64,000 nucleotides of DNA. Source: Amycolatopsis suaedae (GTDB lineage Bacteria; Actinomycetota; Actinomycetes; Mycobacteriales; Pseudonocardiaceae). The notes below the pieces were generated by a model, which had not been told where the DNA came from, did not search any database, and was given only the letters and a program-made list of their open reading frames with translations. Location: NCBI RefSeq assembly GCF_004214935.1, contig NZ_SFCC01000006.1, forward strand, positions 62,001 to 126,000. The letters run 5' to 3'. The first letter of the stretch is position 1. Each line of letters opens with the position of its first letter. The position numbers and the translations under genes were made by a program. Shown piece by piece: positions 56,101 to 63,687 of this stretch.

Positions 56101-56240
56101 TCTCGCAGCTGGAACGCGGGCAGTTCTACGTCACGGGGGAGAACTTCGGGTTCCGCCCGATGCGGTCGCCGCTGTGCCTGAGCCACCACCCGCCGAGCCC
56201 ACTGCGGCTCGAGGAAGTACTCGACCGCGCACGCGGGTAA
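53175..56240 (+). CDS. Double ATPase: N-terminal AAA/STAND-like NTPase fused to a HerA/FtsK-type helicase
   Basis: A 1021-residue protein with two P-loop modules. The N-terminal one has Walker A GQKGVGKTH (64-72), a Walker B-like VVAVDQLDSL (about 238-247) and a helical lid, in the style of ORC/STAND-type AAA ATPases. Between about 350 and 600 lie helical segments. The C-terminal one is HerA/FtsK-like: Walker A GSGSGKT (about 644-650), LDPNNDLARLGDAWP, Walker B GLFVMDEAQTIAP (about 891-903) and an arginine-rich sensor region ending in QLERGQFYVTGENFG. HerA ATPases form hexameric DNA pumps and serve several defence systems. This is probably the DNA-engaging sensor of the operon. Confidence 0.87.
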   Translation: MTEDLRQALAALRFNSAETPDDVWHTQPSHVDGLHTKVEHRISSGIADAKASNGPSPIGLALQGQKGVGKTHLLGGVRRLVQKEGGYFFLIDLTTGAAFWDDVAQAMRSELWRTDDDGELQLTTLLRRLCERADVPSTVAKAVLGEARLTGEELHGFVGALRRVDAQVAVECGDTIRALVLYGSANGSQVNVGKDYLAGLPEANDGDRRPWDLHPLPKTQRNLVTDMSRILALTGPSVVAVDQLDSLVSKASNAIDEQATDAEQAGELALIADGLMQLRETTRRSLSIVACLPDTWKLLRSVATDTVSDRFTQTPLLGAVVDPRLGRALVAKWLAVVYERIGFVPPHATWPVAASAFGDSWRAYTPRQLLRRVQDHAEACLHGEIRELASFDEEPVEVSRQVGPEPDYFTQYDQRFAELRNAADVEAALNQHTENAVMPELLQAALKSWITEVGNDDRSWETEPAPDSGYQLHAGLRRILDEERDVTERWAFRAIAPRHGNAVLRRVREAKAAAGVRAGAHKRHLVLLHHGTKGWTGAKTRAEVNELPELGSERLEITKDDVRTFYALREMRTRISYELLSWLEARKPVSRTNLMQALRLGGERARANQRETRPPPKAGEIALGMDGEIRIELESLRKHAMVFAGSGSGKTVLLRRMVEECAIRGVSAIVLDPNNDLARLGDAWPEPPAGWRPGDVEHAGEYLAGTEVVVWTPGRGSGRPLSFHPLPDFAGVRDDADEFAAAVEAAVASLVPHAGVTGGTKAAMRGRAVLREALTHYARGGERSLSGFVDVLAALPEGVSQLATATTMATDLAETLRAAMVNDPLLGGAGEPADPAVLLTPAGGKRARISVISFVGLPSEEQRQSFVSQLQLEVFAWIKRNPAVDRPLGGLFVMDEAQTIAPSGTWTASTQSTILLASQARKYGLGLLLATQAPKGVHNQIIGNATTQFFGRLNSPAQIAAANEMARAKGSTVGDISQLERGQFYVTGENFGFRPMRSPLCLSHHPPSPLRLEEVLDRARG

Positions 56241-56277
56241 GGGACGCGCTCCTCCCCCTCGGTGAGGAGCGCGTCCC
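56241..56277. terminator. Strong bidirectional terminator after the four-gene operon
   Basis: GGGACGCGCTCCTC (56241-56254) pairs with GAGGAGCGCGTCCC (56264-56277): a perfect 14-bp stem and 9-base loop right after the stop at 56240, ending in TTT. It also ends the convergent second TIR gene, whose stop is ten bases away. Confidence 0.9.
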
Positions 56278-56286
56278 TTTGTGGGA

Positions 56287-57156
56287 TCAGCGGGTCGTGT
56301 TCTCGATCCGCTGCCAGAGTGCGGTGAACAGCTCCTCCGTGCTGTACAGGCGGTGCTCGGTACTGCCGCCGAGCAATGACAGGTCGTGCAGCTCCAGTGC
56401 GCCGGAGCCTGCCGCGTAGACCGGCCGGGCCCAGCCGTTGCTGCAGACGCTGCCGGCGTCGTGCCTGCCGACCACGAAGTTCAGCGTCTCGTCGCCGCCG
56501 ATGCCGCCGCGCTGGATGTCGAGCGCGTAGATCGTGTCGCCTGCGCGCTCGACCCGTACCGCGATCTGCGCGTCCGCGACGTGCACGGTGCCGACGAACC
56601 CACGCCGTTCCAGCTTCGGCACCGCCGCGGCGAACTGCGCGCCGAGGTACCGCAGGGCGGCGTCCTGCTCGGCGTAACGGCTGAAGCTCGCCGGGATCGC
56701 GGGCTCCGGCGCGGTCTCCCGTGCCGCTGTGACCACCCTCGACGCCGCCGCCGGCTTCAGGCCGGCGGCCTCCGCGGCCTCGATCCGGCTGCTCAGCGCC
56801 TCGGCCAGCTCGTCGGGCCGGTGCTCCGCCGTCCGCAGGTAGGTCACGTGCGGGTGCAGCAGTTCAGCGGGCACCTCTCCCAGCAGAACCGGCAGCACGT
56901 GCTCGTCCCCGTTCTTGACCGCACGCAGCATGGCCGAGGAGAAGTCGTCCACCTCGGACACGAACGGCAGGAAGAACAGCACCCGCGCATCGGGCAGGTC
57001 ACCGGCGTCCTTGCGAGCCCACCACTCGTGGGTCTGGTCCGGCCCGTGCAGCACGGTCAGCCCGCTCTGCCGGCAGGCCTCGACGATTTCCTCCACCGTG
57101 GAGCGCTGTTCCTCGGCGAACGACACGACGATGTCGTAGGTCTCGGCTTCGGTCAC
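56287..57156 (-). CDS. TIR domain protein with an unidentified C-terminal domain
   Basis: A 289-residue protein. Residues 5-130 read as a TIR domain: YDIVVSFAEEQ, GLTVLHGPDQTHEWWARKDA, ARVLFFLPFVSEVDDFSSAMLRAV and HVLPVLLGEV. The acidic residue expected after the fourth helix in NAD-cleaving TIRs is not obvious (AML occupies that place), so it may be a non-catalytic partner. Residues about 160-285 form a separate beta-rich domain (GFVGTVHVADAQIAVRVERAGDTIYALDIQRGG) of a type seen after TIR domains in actinobacteria. GTG 57156 has AGGAGG six bases upstream; a TTG two codons earlier is rejected. Convergent to the TIR/HerA operon and sharing its terminator. Confidence 0.82.
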   Translation of the reverse strand: MTEAETYDIVVSFAEEQRSTVEEIVEACRQSGLTVLHGPDQTHEWWARKDAGDLPDARVLFFLPFVSEVDDFSSAMLRAVKNGDEHVLPVLLGEVPAELLHPHVTYLRTAEHRPDELAEALSSRIEAAEAAGLKPAAASRVVTAARETAPEPAIPASFSRYAEQDAALRYLGAQFAAAVPKLERRGFVGTVHVADAQIAVRVERAGDTIYALDIQRGGIGGDETLNFVVGRHDAGSVCSNGWARPVYAAGSGALELHDLSLLGGSTEHRLYSTEELFTALWQRIENTTR

Positions 57157-57242
57157 GGTCAACCTCCTGGCTCGTGTTCGGATGTTCGTGACAGCATCCG
57201 GACCGCACGTGGACCAGAAGTGGATACGAAGTGGATGTGCCT

Positions 57243-57280
57243 CGTTTCCCGTTGCCCGTGTTGGTGGGCAACGGGAAACG
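57243..57280. repeat. Perfect 15-bp stem hairpin in the intergenic region
   Basis: CGTTTCCCGTTGCCC (57243-57257) pairs with GGGCAACGGGAAACG (57266-57280), 8-base loop, followed by TCTTGTT. It reads as a rho-independent terminator on the plus strand, although no gene ends just before it. It may protect the divergent promoter area or mark a short transcript. Confidence 0.7.
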
Positions 57281-57379
57281 TCTTGTTGACCGTGTGGTGA
57301 TCACGAATCCTCGATAGCGGGGCCGGAAAACGAACCGGCACTCCGAAATCAGTTTACCAATTCCCTCGGAGGATTCGTC

Positions 57380-57520
57380 ATGTCCAATTTCCTTGCCAAA
57401 GTCATCTCGTCGCTGATGGTGTTCGCCATCAGCTCCGCCGCCCCCGCTGTCGCAGTGGAAGCGTTGACCTCGCCCGCTCCAGCGACGACCGTGGCCGACG
57501 GCAACCCGTGGCACGGCTGA
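57380..57520 (+). CDS. Short secreted-type peptide (possible signalling pro-peptide)
   Basis: A 46-residue gene. GGAGG stands seven bases before the ATG. The product has a basic/hydrophobic N-terminus (MSNFLAKVISSLMVFAISS), a likely signal-peptidase site around APAVA-VEA (about residues 22-28), and an Ala/Pro/Thr-rich mature part that ends in the aromatic tail DGNPWHG. Its strong translation signal, typical start and following terminator argue for a real gene. Directly downstream on the same strand is an XRE/TPR regulator, the layout of peptide-pheromone systems. That pairing is inference. Confidence 0.72.
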   Translation: MSNFLAKVISSLMVFAISSAAPAVAVEALTSPAPATTVADGNPWHG

Positions 57521-57535
57521 CTATTCGATGACCAG

Positions 57536-57565
57536 TTGCCTGGACGCTCACGGGCGTCCAGGCAA
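57536..57565 (+). terminator. Hairpin between the peptide gene and the XRE regulator gene
   Basis: TTGCCTGGACGC (57536-57547) pairs with GCGTCCAGGCAA (57554-57565), loop TCACGG. It begins 15 bases after the peptide gene stop. There is no U-run, so it may be a terminator or a partial attenuator letting some transcripts into the regulator gene. Confidence 0.7.
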
Positions 57566-57620
57566 TTGCGTGTGCCACGCCGAAGTGCTGTACTCGAACC
57601 TGTCGAATAGGAGGCTTGGG

Positions 57621-58805
57621 GTGGTCGAATCATTTGGCGCGCTGCTGCGGGAATACCGCGACGGCGCCGGGATGTCGTTAACCGAACTGGCCAAGCGCGT
57701 CAACTACAGCAAGGGCTACCTCAGCAAGATCGAAAATGGAGTCAAGCCGCCGAACGCCATCCTCGCGCGGCTCTGCGACAGCACACTGGATGCCGGTGGT
57801 GCGCTCGTCGACGCGGCACGGTCCAGGCGAGCGGCGCCTGGCGAGGTGGACCGCCGCCAGGTGCTCGCCGCCAGCGCGGCCGCGGGTATCGCACTCGCGA
57901 GCGGCCCGCGGCCGGTGCCGGACGAGGGCGTGCTGGCGGGCCTGCGGACGTCGTTCGAGCAACTGCGGCGGCTGGGAACCCAGACCGGTCCGGCCGTCGT
58001 GCTGGAACCGCTGGTCGCGCAGGTCCGGACCGTGCACGGGCTGGCGCGGGAGATCCCCGAGCCCACCAGGTCACGCCTGCTGCTGCTCGCGGCGCGGATC
58101 GCCGAGTACACCGGCTGGATGAGCCAGGAGGCCGGCAACGAGCAAGGAGCGCTGTGGTGGACCCGGTACGCCGCGGAGACCGCGATCGCCGGCGGCGACA
58201 GGGACATCGCGAGCTATGCCTACGTCCGGGAGGCGGGGCTGGCGCTGTACCGGCAGGACCCCGTCGCCACGGTCGAACTGGCCCGGCAGGCCCAGCGGGC
58301 AGGAAGCGCACGCGTCCTCGGGCTGGCCGCTCGACGCGAGGCCCAGGGACACGCGCTGGCCGGCGACCGGGCTTCCTGCGAACGTGCGCTGGATCGCGCC
58401 GCCGGGTTCATGGAGTCGGCTGTCGTGGACACCGGTGCGTACCCGGTTCTCGGCAGCACGGCTGCGGATCCGCTGGAACTGGCCCGCGGGTGGGCCCTGT
58501 GTGACCTCGGCCGGGCGGGTGAGGCGGCGGCCGTCCTCGACCGGGAGCTGGCCAGGGTGCCGGCGACCGCCCGCCGGACCAGGGCGCGGTTCGGCGCTCG
58601 CCGGTCGCTCGCGTACGCCCTGTCCGGCGAGATCGACCAGAGCTGCGCCACACTGGCGGAGACGATCGACGACGCCGACCACGTCGATTCGGCGACCGTG
58701 CGAACGGATCTGCGGGAGCTGGCCAGGTGCCTCGGGCGCTGGCGTGGTCACCACGCGGTCCGGGAGATCTATCCCGAGCTGAACCGGGTGGTACGACGGC
58801 ATTGA
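57621..58805 (+). CDS. XRE family regulator with TPR-like C-terminal region
   Basis: A 394-residue cytoplasmic regulator. Residues 1-65 are a HTH_31-type helix-turn-helix (FGALLREYRDGAGMSLTELAKRVNYSKGYLSKIENGVKPP); about 85-390 are helical repeats rich in Ala/Arg, resembling TPR units (ARGWALCDLGRAGEAAAVLDRELARVPATARRTRARFGARRSLAYAL). This is the build of RRNPP receptors such as PlcR and Rgg and of actinobacterial relatives. The GTG at 57621 has AGGAGG six bases upstream; upstream codons of the same frame lie in the hairpin and are rejected. A small secreted peptide is encoded just upstream. The 3' end overlaps the SARP gene by 37 bases on the opposite strand. Confidence 0.88.
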   Translation: MVESFGALLREYRDGAGMSLTELAKRVNYSKGYLSKIENGVKPPNAILARLCDSTLDAGGALVDAARSRRAAPGEVDRRQVLAASAAAGIALASGPRPVPDEGVLAGLRTSFEQLRRLGTQTGPAVVLEPLVAQVRTVHGLAREIPEPTRSRLLLLAARIAEYTGWMSQEAGNEQGALWWTRYAAETAIAGGDRDIASYAYVREAGLALYRQDPVATVELARQAQRAGSARVLGLAARREAQGHALAGDRASCERALDRAAGFMESAVVDTGAYPVLGSTAADPLELARGWALCDLGRAGEAAAVLDRELARVPATARRTRARFGARRSLAYALSGEIDQSCATLAETIDDADHVDSATVRTDLRELARCLGRWRGHHAVREIYPELNRVVRRH

Positions 58806-61696
58806 CAGGCCAGGGCCTCGCGTTCCGAGCTCACCACGGAGGCCTCGGGGAGGCCCAGCGTGGCGAACTCGGTCTGGGCGCTGTCCCAGTGGCTGGCGGC
58901 GCGGTCGTGGTGGCCGGTCCGGTGCAGGGTCGCGGCGATGCCGTGATGGGCGCGGGCCTGGTGGGCGCGGTTTCCCGTGCCCGCGGCCAGGTCCAGTGCC
59001 GCGAGGTAGCTGCGTAGTGCCTCGGCGTCGTCCTGGCCGGCGTGGGCGGTCGCGCCACGGTCGAGGTAGAGCTGGGTGCGCAGGTCGGCGTCGGAGACGT
59101 CGGCTGCCACCTGCTTGGCCCGCTCCTGGTAACGCACCGCCTCGGTGAGCCGGCCGTGCCGCCGGTGCACGTTGCCGAGGTTGGTCAGCGCGTAGGCGGC
59201 CGCGCACAGGTCGCCCACCTCGGTGGCGTGCCCGTGTGCCTCGGTATGGCTGCGCAGAGCGTCGTCGAGCAGGCCAAGCCGCTGCTGCACGGAGCCGAGG
59301 TTGTTGAGTGCGTGCGCGGCTCCCTGGACGTGGCCGATCTCGCGCAGCATGGGTACCGCGGCTTCGTGCCGGCGCAGTGCGTCGTCGAGGTTTCCGTGTA
59401 GTTCGTTGAGGTAGCCGAGCATGCTCAGAGCGTGGGCCTGGCCGCGTGGGTCGTCGCATTGCCGGTACTTGTCCAGGGCAGCCGAAAGGTGCGCCATCGC
59501 CCGGTCGTGCTCGCCGAGTTCCATGGTGGGAATGGCGATCGCGCACAGGGTCGCGGCCTCGCCGCGGACGTCTCCCAGGCGGATCCACCTGGGTAGCGCC
59601 TTGGCGGCCAGTTCCAGTGCTTCGGTGAGCCTGCCGAGCCGGTCGTTCGCGGTCGCCAGCCGGAGCAGGACATGAGCCTGGCCGTAGTCGTTGTCCGGGT
59701 TGGCGGATACGACCTCCCAGGCGAGCTCCATGGTCTCGATCCAGTCCTCGAACTGGCTGGTCGTGTTGAAGTGACGCCAGATCAGCACGGCCAGCCGCCA
59801 GGCGTGCTCCGGTAGGCCGTGGGTGGCCGCGGCGCGGACGGCGGCGACGAGGTTCTTCTGCTCGGTGGCGATCCACTGCAACGCGGCGTCGGCGCCGGCG
59901 AACACCGGGGCGACCGGGCTGGCTCGGTCGGTTGCGGGCAACTGGGCGCGGTCGAACGGATAGGCGGTGCTCACCGCGGCGGCGAGCGTCACCAGGTAGA
60001 AGTCAAGCAGCCGAACCAGGGCGTCACTGGGCTCGGCAGGTGTCGCGGGCGGTTCGGCGGCGGCGAACTCCTTGAGCGGGTCCAGCATCTGGTAGCGCTC
60101 CGGGGAAATCTCCTCCAGCAGGCTGACCTGATGGAGTTCGTCGAGCGCCCCTCGGACGCCGGTGACGTCCCGGCCCGCGAGCGCCGCCGCGCCGGTCACG
60201 TCGATGTCGGGTCCAGGCAGGTGGCCGAGCAGGCGGAACAGGTACCGCTGTGGGGCGCCCAGCTGCTGATAGGACGCTCGCACGGCCGCGCTGTCCGGGC
60301 CGTTCTGTTCGAGCAGCCGCAGCAGATGGTCCAGTGGCCAGCGGTGATGCCGGCGGAACAACGCGGCGGCGACGTGGATCGGCATCGGCAGGTGACCGCA
60401 CCGTCTGGCGATCTCGTCGACCTCGGCGGACCTGCCACGGACCCGCGCCGGATCGGTGAGGGCGCGGAACAGGGCGGCGCCTTCCTCCGGCGGCATGGGG
60501 GCGAGCCGGACGTTCTCGCCGGTGTCCGGCTCACCCATCTTCCGGCTGGTCACGATGGCGAGGCAGCCGGGTGCCTGCGGAAGCAGTGGCCGGACCTGGT
60601 CGGCCGAGGCGGCGTTGTCCAGCACCAGAAGCGTTCGGGTGCCGTACAGTTCGGTTTGGTAGAGGGTGACTTTCCGCCCCACTGTCGCCGGGATCTGCTC
60701 GGCGGGTACGCCGAGATCGGTCAGGGCCTGCGTGAGGGCGTCGCCGATCGTGGTCGCCGGCACGTTGGGCGTGAACCCGCCGAGCCGCACCAGGAGTTGC
60801 CCGTCGGAGAACCGGTCCCGCAACCGATGAGCCGACTCGATGGCGAGGCCCGTCTTTCCGGCGCCGGGCGGACCGCTGATCCACACGGCGCGGCCGCCTG
60901 CCGCGGCTGTCCGCTCGATCAGTGCGAGTTCCGTATCCCTGCCGGTGAACACACCGGGCCGGGACGGCAGAGAGCTGGGCGGTTCACCGCGTTCGGCTCG
61001 CGCGGCGAGGTTGCGAAGCTGAGGCCCCGGCTCCAGGTCGATTCCGCGGAGAGCCTCGCTGGTCGTGTGGAACACCCGGATTGCTTCCACGCGCGCGCCG
61101 TCGGCGATCAACGCCCGCATGAGCAACCCGGCGTGTTTCTGCCGTGCCGGGTCGAACTGCACGACGCGACGCAGCCGGTCCCGCGCCGACCGGTGATCGC
61201 CGGTGTTCAGCTCCAGCTCGGCGAGATCCCCGACCGCGTCGAAGTAGCTGTCCTCCGGCGAGATCACCTCGGTGCCGCCGACGCGGTCGATGTCGATGTC
61301 CTCGAGGTACCGGCCGCGCCACAGGCCCACGGCGGTCCTGAGCAGCTCGATCGCCCGGCGCGGATCATCGGCCTGCCGGGCCTCGGAACACAACCGGTCG
61401 AACCGGAAGGTGTCCACCTGGTCGTCGGTTACCCGTAGGACGTAACCGGTTGCTGTTGTCTCGATCTCCACGTCGGAGTCCTGGAACGCCTTGCGCAGCT
61501 TGTTGATGTAGCCGCGGACGAGGTGGCGGCGTTCCGGGTTGCCGTTCCAGACGATCTCGGTGAACCGCTCGGTCGACACCGGCCGGTTCGCGTGCAGCAG
61601 GAGCACGACGAGGACGAACCGTTGCTGTTGGTCCCCCAGCGGTACCAGGGCACCGTCGTGGCACGCCTCCAGCGGGCCCAGCATCCGAAACTCCAC
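58769..61696 (-). CDS. SARP (AfsR/DnrI) family regulator with NB-ARC and TPR domains
   Basis: A 975-residue AfsR-like regulator. A winged-helix DNA-binding domain (residues 1-95, PLGDQQQRFVLVVLLLHANRPVSTERFTEIVW) and the BTAD domain (about 100-240) are followed by an NB-ARC NTPase: P-loop SGPPGAGKTGLA near 271-282 and LLVLDNA near 348. From about 650 to 950 come TPR repeats (LGRLTEALELAAKAL, HGNLDDALRRHEAAV, LGLLDDALRSHTEAH and others). Such proteins control antibiotic production and development. GTG 61696 with GGGGAGG four bases upstream is taken as start; an upstream in-frame start would add about 29 residues of poor quality. Confidence 0.92.
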   Translation of the reverse strand: MEFRMLGPLEACHDGALVPLGDQQQRFVLVVLLLHANRPVSTERFTEIVWNGNPERRHLVRGYINKLRKAFQDSDVEIETTATGYVLRVTDDQVDTFRFDRLCSEARQADDPRRAIELLRTAVGLWRGRYLEDIDIDRVGGTEVISPEDSYFDAVGDLAELELNTGDHRSARDRLRRVVQFDPARQKHAGLLMRALIADGARVEAIRVFHTTSEALRGIDLEPGPQLRNLAARAERGEPPSSLPSRPGVFTGRDTELALIERTAAAGGRAVWISGPPGAGKTGLAIESAHRLRDRFSDGQLLVRLGGFTPNVPATTIGDALTQALTDLGVPAEQIPATVGRKVTLYQTELYGTRTLLVLDNAASADQVRPLLPQAPGCLAIVTSRKMGEPDTGENVRLAPMPPEEGAALFRALTDPARVRGRSAEVDEIARRCGHLPMPIHVAAALFRRHHRWPLDHLLRLLEQNGPDSAAVRASYQQLGAPQRYLFRLLGHLPGPDIDVTGAAALAGRDVTGVRGALDELHQVSLLEEISPERYQMLDPLKEFAAAEPPATPAEPSDALVRLLDFYLVTLAAAVSTAYPFDRAQLPATDRASPVAPVFAGADAALQWIATEQKNLVAAVRAAATHGLPEHAWRLAVLIWRHFNTTSQFEDWIETMELAWEVVSANPDNDYGQAHVLLRLATANDRLGRLTEALELAAKALPRWIRLGDVRGEAATLCAIAIPTMELGEHDRAMAHLSAALDKYRQCDDPRGQAHALSMLGYLNELHGNLDDALRRHEAAVPMLREIGHVQGAAHALNNLGSVQQRLGLLDDALRSHTEAHGHATEVGDLCAAAYALTNLGNVHRRHGRLTEAVRYQERAKQVAADVSDADLRTQLYLDRGATAHAGQDDAEALRSYLAALDLAAGTGNRAHQARAHHGIAATLHRTGHHDRAASHWDSAQTEFATLGLPEASVVSSEREALACQCRRTTRFSSG

Positions 61697-61816
61697 GCCA
61701 CCTCCCCGGGACCGAGCTTGCTGTCTGCGAATGACATCGCGCAAGGGGCCGTCCGGGTCACGGAAAATCAGCTTTCGATCCACGATCGGTCTACGTCAGG
61801 TGGGCACGCTCGGTGG

Positions 61817-62398
61817 ATGGAGTCGGATGTGTTGCCCTGTTACGTGGTCTGCGACGTGTCGTCCTCGATGACCGACCATCTCGAGGAGTTGAACGCGGGC
61901 ATCCGCCAGTTCCGCGGAGCACTCCACGCGGACCGGGCCATCGGAACGTGGGTGCACTGCTGCGTGGTCGGTTTCGCCGAGGCTCCGCTGGTGCTGCAAC
62001 CGTTACGTCCCGCCGACGAACTGGCCGAGCTGACCGGCTCCGCTCCCAGCGCGGGCAGCAACTTCGGCCCGGCGTTCACGTTTCTCCGTTCGGTGATCGA
62101 CCGCGATGTACGCCGGCTCAAGGGGAATCGCCTGCGGGTGCAGCGGCCGATGGTGTTCTTCACGTCCGACGGCCAGCCGACAGACCCGGTGACCTGGCCT
62201 GCGGCCTACGGCGGTTTGACCGACCCTGCGTGGCAGGCTCGGCCCGACGTGATCGCGTTCGGCGTGGGCGACGCCGACCGCGCCACGCTCGGCAGAATCG
62301 GCACGTACCGGACGTTCCTGGGCCGCGACGGCGTCCGGCTGGGGACGGCGCTGACCGTGTCGGTGACGTGGGCGCCGATGCGTCCGGACGTTGTCTAA
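61817..62398 (+). CDS. von Willebrand factor type A (vWA) domain protein
   Basis: A 193-residue single vWA domain with the metal-ion site motif DVSSSM (about 12-17, MIDAS), the conserved Thr region GSAPSAGSNFGPAF (about 74-87) and FFTSDGQPTD (about 114-123). These proteins bind partner proteins through the metal; TerY-type members act in tellurite/stress and conflict clusters. The ATG follows a weak GGTGG. Divergent from the SARP gene; next to a gene of unknown function. Confidence 0.85.
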   Translation: MESDVLPCYVVCDVSSSMTDHLEELNAGIRQFRGALHADRAIGTWVHCCVVGFAEAPLVLQPLRPADELAELTGSAPSAGSNFGPAFTFLRSVIDRDVRRLKGNRLRVQRPMVFFTSDGQPTDPVTWPAAYGGLTDPAWQARPDVIAFGVGDADRATLGRIGTYRTFLGRDGVRLGTALTVSVTWAPMRPDVV

Positions 62399-62472
62399 TG
62401 CATCCACGATGTGTCCACTTCTCGTCCACTCCCGCGTCGCACGCTCCCTGTACCTGCGACGAGGGAGGGACC

Positions 62473-63303
62473 GTGTCACTGGTACGAGAGCTGAAGGCAC
62501 TTCGTAAGGGGAGGGGCGTGTTCGCCGGACGCCTGACCGAGCGGATCGGCCCGGGCCTGCGCGCGGCGTGCGGGGTGGCCGACGACGACGGTCCGGTGAC
62601 CGTCCGGCAGAAGCTGTCGGCGAGGCTGACCGAGCTGGCCGAGCACCTGCCGGACGACCTGCGCCTGGTGACGCTGGCGGCGTTCGCCATCAGTGCGCGG
62701 CAGCCCCTGTACCAGGACCGGGTGTCGTGGGCGGCAATGCAGGTCGACCGTGATTCCCGAACGGTCCGCCGTCGCGTCGACGAGGCGATCGACCAGCTGG
62801 CGGAGCTGGCCGCCGCGGTGCCGGTCGCGGCCGGCGGCTGGCGGACGGCGGAGCTGTGCGTGGCGGCGGCCCTGGACCGGGACCGGCCCGAGGTGCTGGA
62901 GCGCCGCCGCATCGTGGCCGACCAGGACGACCTGCGGGAGCTGGAGCTGGATTCGCCGGTGGCCGGTGAGGCCGACGTGTTCTACGGCGGCACCTTGACC
63001 GGCGCCGGCCTCGTGTTGCCGAGGCCCCTGTCCCGAGGTGAGTCGCACGACGTCGCGGTCCGCGTCCGGCTGTCGTCGCTGCCGCCGTACCTGGTCTGCG
63101 TCCCCGGTCGCCCCTGCGACCGCTTCGACCTGCGCCTGCGCTTCGGCCGCGGCTCGGCCCCCCGGGTCTGGAAGCTGCACGGCGCGTTCCAGCCGGCTCC
63201 GCAGTGGCAGGGCGACCCGCAGCCCGTGGACCGTGCGGGTGAGGTGCACCTGCGCTTCCGGAGCCTCACCCCGGGCCTGGCCTACGGAGCCCGCTGGGAG
63301 TAA
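62473..63303 (+). CDS. Conserved actinobacterial protein of unknown function
   Basis: A 276-residue protein that I recognise only as a widespread actinobacterial type. It starts SLVRELKALRKGRGVFAGRLTERIGPGLRAACG, an ORF shape similar to XRE-like N-termini; a helix-rich region includes DRVSWAAMQVDRDSRTVRRRVDEAIDQLAEL (about 85-115) and may bind nucleic acid. The C-terminal half (about 150-276) is beta-rich with VRVRLSSLPPYLVCVPGRPCDRFDLRLRFG. GTG 62473 has GGAGG four bases upstream. No function assigned; neighbours are a vWA protein and a MazG-like enzyme. Confidence 0.72.
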   Translation: MSLVRELKALRKGRGVFAGRLTERIGPGLRAACGVADDDGPVTVRQKLSARLTELAEHLPDDLRLVTLAAFAISARQPLYQDRVSWAAMQVDRDSRTVRRRVDEAIDQLAELAAAVPVAAGGWRTAELCVAAALDRDRPEVLERRRIVADQDDLRELELDSPVAGEADVFYGGTLTGAGLVLPRPLSRGESHDVAVRVRLSSLPPYLVCVPGRPCDRFDLRLRFGRGSAPRVWKLHGAFQPAPQWQGDPQPVDRAGEVHLRFRSLTPGLAYGARWE

Positions 63304-63360
63304 AGGGCGACACGGGCCTCTTCGGAGGTAGTGGCGCTCTTGTGGGGCAGACTGACGGGC

Positions 63361-63687
63361 ATGTCCTTCGACGACCTGACGACGCGGCTACGCGACTTCG
63401 CGGATGCGCGCGACTGGGAGCATTTCCACACGCCGAAGAACCTCGTGATGGCCCTGTCCGGTGAGGTCGGTGAGCTGACCGCGCTGTTCCAGTGGCTTAC
63501 TCCCGAGGAGTCGGCCAAGGCCATGGACGACCCCGAGCTGAAGGAGAAAGTGCTGGACGAGGTGGCCGACGTGGCCATCTACCTGACGCGGCTCGTGGAC
63601 GTTCTCGGCGTCGACCTCATCGAGGCATGCCACGCGAAGATCGACCGCAACGACCGTCGTTTCCCCGCCCGTACCGAGGCGCCCTAG
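63361..63687 (+). CDS. MazG-like nucleotide pyrophosphohydrolase
   Basis: A 108-residue all-alpha NTP pyrophosphatase of the MazG/dCTPase (RS21-C6) type. The metal-binding pattern is ALSGEVGELTALFQW (about 31-45; EVGE) and EVADVAIYLTRLVDVLG (about 66-82; ExxD). It would hydrolyse non-canonical or deoxynucleoside triphosphates. The stop overlaps tail-to-tail with the DUF2075 gene by three bases; the two families are often adjacent, which hints at a shared nucleic-acid or antiviral role. Confidence 0.88.
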   Translation: MSFDDLTTRLRDFADARDWEHFHTPKNLVMALSGEVGELTALFQWLTPEESAKAMDDPELKEKVLDEVADVAIYLTRLVDVLGVDLIEACHAKIDRNDRRFPARTEAP

